From NCBI GenBank assembly GCA_958417755.1, contig CATZDY010000097.1, forward strand, positions 1-9,787: 9,787 bases of DNA, written 5' to 3'. Under the pieces are notes generated by a model. That model searched no databases. It had not been told where the DNA came from and saw only the letters and a list, made by a program, of their open reading frames with translations. The first letter of the stretch is position 1. Each line of letters opens with the position of its first letter. Positions 1 to 6,729 of the stretch are shown here, in pieces. The position numbers and the translations under genes are program-made. The DNA is from an uncultured Peptococcaceae bacterium. GTDB lineage: Bacteria; Bacillota; Desulfotomaculia; Desulfotomaculales; Desulfocucumaceae.

Positions 1-1298
1 AAAATATGATTTGTAATATCTCGCATACAACTAGCAAAAGCTTCAACTTCTAGTCGTTGATAAGGGGTATGGCCTTCATACGATGAGTAGGGTGTGATAT
101 GCAAGCGTCCTTCTGCTTGTAATTGTCTAAAGGATTCTGTTCCTTGTAAAATGATTTGGTGATGATATAGGACATTCACCGTGATATCCAAATTGTCAAG
201 CAAATGATTTCTTTTTAGAAATTCGAAATTAATGCGTAAATCCTCCACTGAAGAATCAGGCTCAAACATGATAAAACCAACATTGGGTTCAATTCCGTAG
301 GAGCGTAAAATGGTTAAAGCTTTTTCATTTTGTTCCACAGTGGTTTTTTTATTCAAGCGCTGCAATGCTTCTTCCCTACCACTCTCCAACCCAATCAATA
401 TATGGCGTAAACCAGCTTCCACCAAAGGAGCAATGGTTTCATGGTGAATGTCATTTACCCTGGCCTCAAGGCCAAATTGAATGTCCCGGGATTTTAATAA
501 GCAAGCCAATTGTAAGGCTCTTTCTTGGCCCCGCTGTCCAGGACCGAAAAAATTTGGATCCGTGAAATAAAAATAATTCATCTGATAATCATGTTTGATT
601 TGGTCAATTTCTGCCACAATGTTTTCTGGGCTTCTGGCCCGCCATTTGGAGCCTTCACCGTAGAATGGATTGATGTAACAAAAAGTGCAGGCCCCGTAAC
701 AACCCCGGCTGCCAGCTACATTTACTTCCCCAATGGATAAAGAAGATTTTGGACGTAAGGGAAAAGGGAAGCTATCCAAATCCTCCACCAAGGGGCGTCG
801 GCTAGCCACAATATTTCCCTCTGTATTCCGATAAGCTATCCCTTTTATGGATTCCCAAAATGGACCTTGGGACAAGGTGGTCACTAGGTCAGTAAAGGTA
901 TGTTCCGGTTCTCCAATGAGAATCATATCAATGGCTTTACAAGTTTCCAATATTCTTTCATAGGCAAATGTGGGATAAAAACCATATACAGCAATATAAG
1001 ATGTATAGCCAGCTTGTTTTATTTGGGTTAAACAAGTAAACAATGCTTCATCTGTTTGCCAATGATAGACCATGTGGACCCCTAAAATATCTGGCTTATA
1101 TTGCTCTACTTGGTCTAGAATTTGTGGATAAGTTAATTTATCTAAATAACCATCTAATATTTCCACTTTATGTCCTTGACTTTGCAACATTCCCCCCACA
1201 TAACCGCTCATTAAAGAGGCTGAAAGAGGGGCATTGGCGATATCATTACACCTTTCTTGGGTTATACTGCGGGGATGTTCCAGTAATAGAACCTTCAT
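1..1298 (-). CDS. bzaE: BzaE, B12-binding-type radical SAM enzyme (3' end outside window)
   Basis: 432 codons are visible and the frame runs open off the left edge, so the C-terminus is missing. The start MKVLLLEHPRS is fixed by an AAGGAG site (1306-1311) seven bases upstream, and its ATG overlaps the bzaD stop as ATGA, indicating translational coupling. Residues 1-140 look like a cobalamin-binding-type Rossmann domain (QGHKVEILDG, PDILGVHMVYHW, MILIGEPEHTF). I do not see the canonical DxHxxG motif. The radical SAM core begins at SRGCYGACTFCY, with cluster cysteines C200, C204 and C207 (CX3CX2C), followed by FYFTDPNFF and GLEARVNDI core segments. In the known bza pathway BzaE performs the last step, turning 5-methoxy-6-methylbenzimidazole into 5,6-dimethylbenzimidazole. 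Family is certain; the exact step rests on being the sixth gene of a bza operon. BzaD and BzaE resemble each other, and their assignment here follows gene order. Confidence 0.88.
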   Translation of the reverse strand, partial: MKVLLLEHPRSITQERCNDIANAPLSASLMSGYVGGMLQSQGHKVEILDGYLDKLTYPQILDQVEQYKPDILGVHMVYHWQTDEALFTCLTQIKQAGYTSYIAVYGFYPTFAYERILETCKAIDMILIGEPEHTFTDLVTTLSQGPFWESIKGIAYRNTEGNIVASRRPLVEDLDSFPFPLRPKSSLSIGEVNVAGSRGCYGACTFCYINPFYGEGSKWRARSPENIVAEIDQIKHDYQMNYFYFTDPNFFGPGQRGQERALQLACLLKSRDIQFGLEARVNDIHHETIAPLVEAGLRHILIGLESGREEALQRLNKKTTVEQNEKALTILRSYGIEPNVGFIMFEPDSSVEDLRINFEFLKRNHLLDNLDITVNVLYHHQIILQGTESFRQLQAEGRLHITPYSSYEGHTPYQRLEVEAFASCMRDITNHI

Positions 1299-2623
1299 GC
1301 TTCCACTCCTTGCCACATACATACATTTTTATAGAGATGTATTGTTTCCAAATGATAACGCAAATAGCTAAAGGGCTGGGGATTGTAATAGGTGGGATAC
1401 AATAGGTTGGTGTGTTCATCAATCAGTCCTTGCCTTTTCGCCATATATGCTATGGGGGTATTGGGCATAATGCGAATGTTATTGAATACAATGGTCCCTA
1501 AGTTTTTCCTGGGACCATGAATTTCATATAAGCGTTCTAAAAAACGTACTCCCTTGCGAGCTGTTTTTTCAGTTTCTCCTGGCACATTGACCATAAAATG
1601 ATACATACTTAAAACCTCTGTCTTGGAGACAAGGGTTGCGGCTCGGATAATGTCTTCTTCATTTAGTTGTTTTTTCAATATATCCAAGGCTTCTTGGCCT
1701 AACCCGTCAGGAGAGAAGGAAAAACATTCGCAACCAGATTTAGCAAACAAATTCACATTTTTTGCTTGTAGGGTGTCTTCTCGGAAAAATCCGCCCCATT
1801 GGACCATTAAGCCCCGGCGCAGAATCTCTTCACAAATGGCTTCTAAATGTCCATTGTCCATATTGACCACAGGATCATTGAAATGAAAACGGTGTATGCC
1901 ATAAGCCTTGTGCAGTTCTTCTATTTCATCCACCACTTCTTTGGGTACTCGACAGCGCAGTTCTCTACCTTGTAAAAGAGGATAAACACAATAAGAGCAA
2001 TGGTAAGGACACCCTCTTTTGGTTTCAATGCCCACAGCAGGTACATAGCTATTCACTGATAAATAAGGCATAGGAGTCAGATTTTGCCTATCAGGTATGG
2101 TGTAGTGAGACTGTAGGTCAAAAGCTCTGGAAGGAGATTGTATTTGTATTTCTGTTCCCACTCGTTGGCAAAGACCTGGTAAAGGGGGGGGATTGTCCAA
2201 GGAAGCAAGCAATTGAGGAAAAGATTTTTCCGCTTCCCCCACCATGCCATAGGTGATTTCAGGTAATAATTGCATGATTTGTGTAGGAAACAAAGAGTAA
2301 CCTGTTCCCCCTGCCACAATACAACAAGAAGGTGCTGTTTTGCGGATAAGGCGCACAATTGTCATAAAAGGAGGTATGAGAGAAGTGGTTTTATTCCCCA
2401 AAGGATCAATATTGCGCAAGGATACTCCCACCACATCCGGCGCCACGTTTTGGAGGGTTTCATATAGGAGAGAATAAGGATTTGTGGTTAAGTTTAAATC
2501 CAATACCTTTACCTCATATCCCTGGCTCTCCAAGTGGGTAGCCAGGGACACAATGCCCAAGGGGTATACCATTTCAGAGGATATCCCTTCAGTGGATAGA
2601 GATTGTACAAGCAGCACACGCAT
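1295..2623 (-). CDS. bzaD: BzaD, radical SAM methyltransferase of anaerobic DMB synthesis
   Basis: 442 residues from the ATG at 2623 (MRVLLVQSL). I prefer this start to the in-frame ATG at 2647 because AAGGGGA lies five bases before it, while the upstream ATG has no ribosome binding site. The N-terminal part is a B12-binding-like domain (PLGIVSLATHLESQGYEVKV, DVVGVSLRNID, VAGGTGYSL, MVGEAEKSFPQLL). The radical SAM motif is KRGCPYHCSYCVYP with C205, C209 and C212 (CX3CX2C), and HFNDPVVNMDNGHLEAI follows as the next core strand. In the established pathway BzaD converts 5-methoxybenzimidazole into 5-methoxy-6-methylbenzimidazole. It sits 67 bases after bzaC and overlaps bzaE by four bases. Radical SAM identity is certain; the BzaD label comes from operon order and the B12-binding plus radical SAM architecture. 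Confidence 0.9.
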   Translation of the reverse strand: MRVLLVQSLSTEGISSEMVYPLGIVSLATHLESQGYEVKVLDLNLTTNPYSLLYETLQNVAPDVVGVSLRNIDPLGNKTTSLIPPFMTIVRLIRKTAPSCCIVAGGTGYSLFPTQIMQLLPEITYGMVGEAEKSFPQLLASLDNPPPLPGLCQRVGTEIQIQSPSRAFDLQSHYTIPDRQNLTPMPYLSVNSYVPAVGIETKRGCPYHCSYCVYPLLQGRELRCRVPKEVVDEIEELHKAYGIHRFHFNDPVVNMDNGHLEAICEEILRRGLMVQWGGFFREDTLQAKNVNLFAKSGCECFSFSPDGLGQEALDILKKQLNEEDIIRAATLVSKTEVLSMYHFMVNVPGETEKTARKGVRFLERLYEIHGPRKNLGTIVFNNIRIMPNTPIAYMAKRQGLIDEHTNLLYPTYYNPQPFSYLRYHLETIHLYKNVCMWQGVEA

Positions 2624-2628
2624 AATGT

Positions 2629-2635
2629 TCCCCTT
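2629..2635 (-). promoter_or_regulatory. Ribosome binding site deciding the bzaD start
   Basis: AAGGGGA with five bases (ACATT) before the ATG at 2623. It lies inside the longer reading frame that would begin at 2647, and no comparable site precedes 2647, so the shorter protein is favoured. Confidence 0.65.
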
Positions 2636-2690
2636 TTTCTTTTCCATAGAATTTTAATGCCATACAAAACACGCTGAAATTCATCTTAAT

Positions 2691-4226
2691 TTATTGCAAC
2701 AGCAACAAACCATATAATTTGACAAAATCATAGGGGTTGGCAAGTACTTTTAATTCCTTGCCTAAGCTTCTGACTGTGGCGAACACATCAATGCCCGCTG
2801 CTTCCATGGAGGGTCTGGCATCTTTGGGGCGATGGCAATGTCCTTGGGAAAAACAGTTTTCACATAAAAGACATGGTCCGGCCCAAAAAGCAAATGCTTT
2901 ATAATAGCCTGCTGTAAAGGCCCTTTTTTCTGCTTCCAATACCTGTTTTTGAAAATCTTTTAAAGGAGGTTCCCCTTCCAGCACCAAAGCGGTTTGAAAG
3001 TCTTGTAATAAGGCCTTTGTTTTTTCTGGAGGAATGCTATTGGGGGGACAATGTTTTTGCCCGTAGGAACTACAGCCAAACTGGCAGCGTAACTCTGCCC
3101 AAGAGGATACAGGAATTTGTTCCACTGGTACGGAAAGCACATCATGAAAACCCAATGTTTTGAGGGAAGCAGCTAAAGTTTGTATTGGATCCAGTTCTAA
3201 TTGTTGTAGCTTTGCTTTGTTTTTGCTAGCCACCAGCAAAGCTGTATCTGTTTTTAAACCAAGCATTTCAGTGACAAAAAGTCCTTGTTGAAGCAATTGA
3301 TTTCTTACCCAAGTGCTGGAAAATACCTTGCCATTGTAGGTATTTATCAACATATTCAGATCAAATAATGCAGCTTTGGTGGGCTGATGGTCTGCAAAAA
3401 AATCGTGTATAATGAGATAACCATCCTCATGAAGGCAAGTCACTGCTTGCGCCAGTACATGGCTGATTTCTTCTTCTGCATAGGCATGTACAATATTGGA
3501 TAAGAGGACCAGGGTATGGTTTTTCTTGCTAGGCCAGGGTTCCAGTATATTGGCTTCCAGTAAAGAAATTCGGCTTTCTACATTACGTTTTTGCATGTAA
3601 GAACGGGTATGCAACAGTATGTGTTTTAAATCCATCAAGGTTGCTTTAAGCTTAGGATGATTTTCTAGAAAAGCTGCGGCAAAGGCTCCAGAGCCAGCGC
3701 CCACATCCAATATCTCTCCCTCTAATGGTAAATGGTTAAACAATTTGCTTATTTCAGTGGCTTTTGTACGGGCCATGCCATCCATTGCCTGTATATAGTG
3801 GCCAGTTCTTAGAGATAAATCCGTGCTTGCTTCCCCGTCCGGTTGAAATTTAACCCGTCCTCCCTTTTGTAGGCACAAGGATAAATCCTGCCAAGGGGAA
3901 GCCAAATATTTCCGCCAGCGAATGGAATGCCCTTGATACGCTTCCTTGCCTTCCACCAAATAGGTGGAAGACAAAGAGGTATTGCTATAATGTTCGTTGC
4001 TATGGATTAATAAGCCCAGGGTACAGAGTGCTTGCAAATAGCGTTCTAAAGCTTTGCTATCACATTGCAAAAGGGTAACCAATTCCTTTAACTGTTTTCC
4101 CTGGGGTTCCAATAAGGTAAATAAACCCATATCCACAGCAGTGAATAAGGCTTCGGATAGCCAGTAGCCAGTGGCTAAATCCTCCAGATACTGCACACCG
4201 GACTTATGGGGGTCATATTCAATCAT
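2691..4226 (-). CDS. bzaC: BzaC, O-methyltransferase fused to a DUF2284-like cysteine-rich domain
   Basis: 511 residues from the ATG at 4226, which overlaps the end of cobT by eight bases. A longer frame would need a TTG at 4250 without a ribosome binding site. Residues about 12-80 form a winged-helix dimerisation domain typical of small-molecule O-methyltransferases (LSEALFTAVDMGLFTLL, ALERYLQALCTLGLL). The SAM-binding motif I is ILDVGAGSGAF near residue 173, followed by a methyltransferase core to about residue 335 (SNIVHAYAEEE, YLIIHDFF). In the known pathway BzaC methylates 5-hydroxybenzimidazole to 5-methoxybenzimidazole. From about residue 345 there is a second domain matching my recollection of DUF2284 (predicted metal-binding). 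Its first cluster is C381, C385 and C393 (CQFGC, HCPPN); its second is GPCLLCENC plus C464, followed by RPSMEAAGIDV. The role of this tail is not known to me; iron-sulfur binding is an inference. The methyltransferase call is secure. Confidence 0.9.
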   Translation of the reverse strand: MIEYDPHKSGVQYLEDLATGYWLSEALFTAVDMGLFTLLEPQGKQLKELVTLLQCDSKALERYLQALCTLGLLIHSNEHYSNTSLSSTYLVEGKEAYQGHSIRWRKYLASPWQDLSLCLQKGGRVKFQPDGEASTDLSLRTGHYIQAMDGMARTKATEISKLFNHLPLEGEILDVGAGSGAFAAAFLENHPKLKATLMDLKHILLHTRSYMQKRNVESRISLLEANILEPWPSKKNHTLVLLSNIVHAYAEEEISHVLAQAVTCLHEDGYLIIHDFFADHQPTKAALFDLNMLINTYNGKVFSSTWVRNQLLQQGLFVTEMLGLKTDTALLVASKNKAKLQQLELDPIQTLAASLKTLGFHDVLSVPVEQIPVSSWAELRCQFGCSSYGQKHCPPNSIPPEKTKALLQDFQTALVLEGEPPLKDFQKQVLEAEKRAFTAGYYKAFAFWAGPCLLCENCFSQGHCHRPKDARPSMEAAGIDVFATVRSLGKELKVLANPYDFVKLYGLLLLQ

Positions 4227-5289
4227 TGTTGGTAACTCCAGCTTCTGCAAAGGTACGTACTTTGGCCAATATTTGTGCTGCGGATTCTACAATATTCATG
4301 GCAATGGCTGCACCACTGCCTTCACCCAAACGCAAATTAAGGTTGAGCAAAGGTTTTAAACCCAATGCTTCCCACATGAAGGGATGTCCATATTCCACGG
4401 ATTGATGGGAAGCAATCATATAATCAACAGAATAAGGAGCCAATCCTTTGGCAATCAAAGCTCCGGCAGTGGAAATAAAACCATCCACCACCACAGGAAT
4501 TTTGTGATAAGCTGCTCCTAAAATAAGCCCTGCAATGCCGCCAATTTCAAAGCCTCCTACTTTGGCCAATACATCCAAAGCATCTAAGGGGTCTGGTTGA
4601 TTCACTTCCAAAACCTTTTGAATTACTTGGACCTTGCGTTTTAAGCCCTCGTCGTCTAAGCCTGTCCCGCGACCTGTTACTTCTTCTACTGAATGTCCAG
4701 TCATGGTAGAGAGAATGGCACTGCTGGGGGTGGTATTGCCAATGCCCATATCCCCGGTGGCCAGTAATTCTGCCCCTTCTTCTTGAATGAGTCGATTGGC
4801 AATATCAATGCCACTTTCAAGGGCTTGGATGGCTTGTTCCCTGGTCATGGCAGGTCCTTTGGCCATGTTTGCCGTTCCCCAAGCTACTTTATAATCTAAA
4901 ATTTGCTTTTTTTCTACCATGTTGCTAAGATCAGCATCCACGCCCATGTCAACCACAATGACCGAAGCACCAGCTGCTGCAGCCAAGGCATTGATTCCAG
5001 CTCCTCCGCATACAAAGTTTTCCACCATTTGCGGCGTAACTTCTTTGGGAAATGCACTTACCCCTTCATCCACAATCCCGTGGTCTCCTGCCATGGTGAC
5101 CACCACTTTTTTCGCTACAGAGGGCTTTAAGGTTTCCCGCATGGCTGCCAAACGCTCAGCCAAGGGCAATAAATCTCCCAGGCTCCCCGGAGGAGTTGTT
5201 AATTGAGCCAAACGATCTTGGGCTTTGGCCCGCCATGTCTCGGATGCAGGTTGTATTGCTTGGGTTACTGTTGTTAAGGTTAAATCCAT
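4219..5289 (-). CDS. cobT: CobT, nicotinate-nucleotide:benzimidazole phosphoribosyltransferase
   Basis: 356 residues, normal family length. CobT transfers phosphoribose from nicotinate mononucleotide to the lower-ligand base, giving alpha-ribazole 5'-phosphate for cobalamin nucleotide-loop assembly in the cytoplasm. Diagnostic motifs are PPGSLGDL near residue 33, MAGDHGIVDEGVSAFP at 66-80, FVCGGAGINALA, GDMGIGNTTPSS at 179-190, VNQPDPLDALDVLAKVGGFE and GEGSGAA at 322-328. Glu323 fits the general base (Glu317 in the Salmonella enzyme), and Asp180 stands where the same offset places Salmonella Glu174. The start has a clear GAGGGGGA site about six bases upstream. It follows a 139-base gap after bzaB, the largest inside the operon, and overlaps bzaC. 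Its place among the bza genes means it receives the benzimidazole made by its neighbours. Confidence 0.97.
   Translation of the reverse strand: MDLTLTTVTQAIQPASETWRAKAQDRLAQLTTPPGSLGDLLPLAERLAAMRETLKPSVAKKVVVTMAGDHGIVDEGVSAFPKEVTPQMVENFVCGGAGINALAAAAGASVIVVDMGVDADLSNMVEKKQILDYKVAWGTANMAKGPAMTREQAIQALESGIDIANRLIQEEGAELLATGDMGIGNTTPSSAILSTMTGHSVEEVTGRGTGLDDEGLKRKVQVIQKVLEVNQPDPLDALDVLAKVGGFEIGGIAGLILGAAYHKIPVVVDGFISTAGALIAKGLAPYSVDYMIASHQSVEYGHPFMWEALGLKPLLNLNLRLGEGSGAAIAMNIVESAAQILAKVRTFAEAGVTNND
4236..4239 (-). promoter_or_regulatory. Ribosome binding site of bzaC inside cobT
   Basis: GGAG nine bases before the ATG at 4226, within the last codons of cobT. Together with the eight-base gene overlap this implies coupled translation of CobT and BzaC. 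Confidence 0.5.
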
Positions 5290-5324
5290 GTTTATCCCCC
5301 TCTTATTTTCAAACTGGCCGGTTC

Positions 5325-5437
5325 ATTGCCTACGGATGATATTGTTTGTTTCCCATGTTGTTGTGATGGACCATTGATTTGGCTCCTTACAATATTTGGG
5401 GATAAGCCTTTGGCAAAAACACCATTTGTTAGGCAAT
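5325..5437 (-). repeat. Nested inverted repeats in the bzaB-cobT gap
   Basis: The gap 5290-5428 carries a perfect 8-bp inverted repeat, ATTGCCTA (5437-5430, containing most of the bzaB stop) with TAGGCAAT (5332-5325). A perfect 7-bp repeat lies inside it, ATATTGT (5395-5389) with ACAATAT (5345-5339). In the transcript they could form a two-tier stem enclosing a short reading frame and its ribosome binding site. The arms are asymmetrically spaced and no U-tract follows, so it is not a terminator. Folding energy was not computed, and chance matches of this size cannot be excluded. Confidence 0.35.
5330..5374 (-). other. Possible 14-codon small ORF between bzaB and cobT
   Basis: ATG at 5374 to TAG at 5330 encodes MVHHNNMGNKQYHP. 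An AAGGAG site (5388-5383) lies eight bases upstream, ideal spacing and as strong as those of the flanking genes. The peptide is rich in His and Asn (three His, three Asn), hydrophilic, with no signal or membrane segment. Its stop TAG is part of the outer inverted repeat. It could be a leader peptide tuning cobT translation, a tiny functional peptide, or a fortuitous frame. I recognise no family. Confidence comes only from the ribosome binding site and placement. Confidence 0.28.
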
Positions 5438-6703
5438 CCCAAAGTATCGGGCAGCAACTTGGGCGCAATCATCTCCTAAAGCTGTACAACTACCAGCCCC
5501 AGCCAGGGTTTCATTTGCCAACAAGCGATCCGGTTCCAAGGCCAAGGCCTGTTGTTTTTCCTGATCTAAAGAAACCCTGGCTTTTGCCATTTCTACATTT
5601 CGATCCCAAATTCGTTTATTCCTTCTTGCCGCATTGGCTGCATGGGTTGCGATCCGAGCTGCAATGACACCTGTTCGAACATCTTCCTCATTGGGTAATC
5701 CCAGGTGTTCTGCTGGTGTAAGATAACAAATGAAATCCGCGCCACAGACTCCCGCATAGGCGGCTCCAATGGCTGAAGTAATGTGGTCATATCCCGGGGC
5801 CACATCTGTGGCCAAAAATCCTAAAATATAATAAGGAACATGGTGACACAATCTTTTTTGGAGTAGCATGGTAGCCTCAATATGGTTTAAAGGTACATGT
5901 CCAGGGCCCTCTACCATCACCTGTACACCCGCTTCCAATGCTTTTTTTACTTGTTCCCCTGCGAGCACCAACCCTTTTAACTGGACAGAATCCAGGGAAT
6001 CAGCGGTACAACCAGGACGAACCGCATCCCCAATGCTCAATACCACATCATATTGTTTCATAATCCCTAGCAAGCGGTCAAATTGTTCTAACAAAGGGTT
6101 TTCCTTTTGATTGTGCAACATCCATGCTGTCATAAAAGATCCGCCTCTGCTGACCACTTCTGTTACCCTACCGTTTCTTTGCAAGGTATTTAATACATCT
6201 AAGCTTAAAGCACTGTGTATGGCCATAAAATCCAAACCATCTGCTGCTTGTTTTTCAATGACCCTAAACAAATCATCTGGTTCCATGCCCACCACACTAC
6301 CGGTTTTAGCAATGGCTTCTACTCCGGCTTGATACAAAGGAACGCCCCCCACTGCCACTGAGGCTAAACGCAAAGATTGTTGCCGCATACCGTCAATATC
6401 ACCGCCAGTGCTTAAATCCATAAAAGCATGACAGCCAGCTTCTTCGGCTATTTTTAATTTACGGGCTTCCATTTTCATCTGATCCCTATGGCTGGAGGTT
6501 CCAATCAGAGCATTGACTTTGATTTCCAGTCCTTGGCCAATACCGCATAGTTGAGAGCGTTGGCGCATTTTATTTTTGGGTATTACAATGGTTCCCTGGG
6601 CCACTTTTTGGCGTATCAATTCCGGCTCTATTTGTTCCTGCTTTGCAACTATTTCCATTTCCTCTGTGATTTTACCAGCCCGAGCCATCAGCATTTGTGT
6701 CAT
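5429..6703 (-). CDS. bzaB: BzaB, ThiC paralog lacking one cluster cysteine
   Basis: 424 residues, start MTQMLMARAG with AGGAG about nine bases upstream in the 26-base gap after bzaA. It is a ThiC-fold protein. Motifs include MDLSTGGDIDGMR, EKQAADGLDFMAIH, VSRGGSF (R186), QKENPLLEQFDR, DAVRPGCTADSLD, VEGPGHVP (E265), APGYDHITSAIGAA and YLTPAEHLGLPN. With BzaA it is known to be needed for 5-hydroxybenzimidazole formation from aminoimidazole ribotide. The C-terminal cluster region reads SCTALGDDCA: C406 and C413 remain but the middle cysteine is Leu409, so the usual three-cysteine [4Fe-4S] site is broken. The canonical ThiC residues Arg in SRGGS and Glu in EGPGHVP are kept here although BzaA has lost both. 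Thiamin synthesis is unlikely given the operon and its cobalamin riboswitch. Confidence 0.92.
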   Translation of the reverse strand: MTQMLMARAGKITEEMEIVAKQEQIEPELIRQKVAQGTIVIPKNKMRQRSQLCGIGQGLEIKVNALIGTSSHRDQMKMEARKLKIAEEAGCHAFMDLSTGGDIDGMRQQSLRLASVAVGGVPLYQAGVEAIAKTGSVVGMEPDDLFRVIEKQAADGLDFMAIHSALSLDVLNTLQRNGRVTEVVSRGGSFMTAWMLHNQKENPLLEQFDRLLGIMKQYDVVLSIGDAVRPGCTADSLDSVQLKGLVLAGEQVKKALEAGVQVMVEGPGHVPLNHIEATMLLQKRLCHHVPYYILGFLATDVAPGYDHITSAIGAAYAGVCGADFICYLTPAEHLGLPNEEDVRTGVIAARIATHAANAARRNKRIWDRNVEMAKARVSLDQEKQQALALEPDRLLANETLAGAGSCTALGDDCAQVAARYFGIA

Positions 6704-6729
6704 TTGGGTTATCTCCTCTCATTTTTCAA

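Noticed and set aside
1043..1405. 120-codon plus-strand frame opposite the bzaD-bzaE junction
   Set aside because: Antisense shadow of two well-supported radical SAM genes; no ribosome binding site or family resemblance.
2648..2690. GAATTT/AAATTC inverted repeat in the bzaC-bzaD gap
   Set aside because: Six AT-rich pairs around a long loop without a U-tract; consistent with chance in AT-rich DNA.
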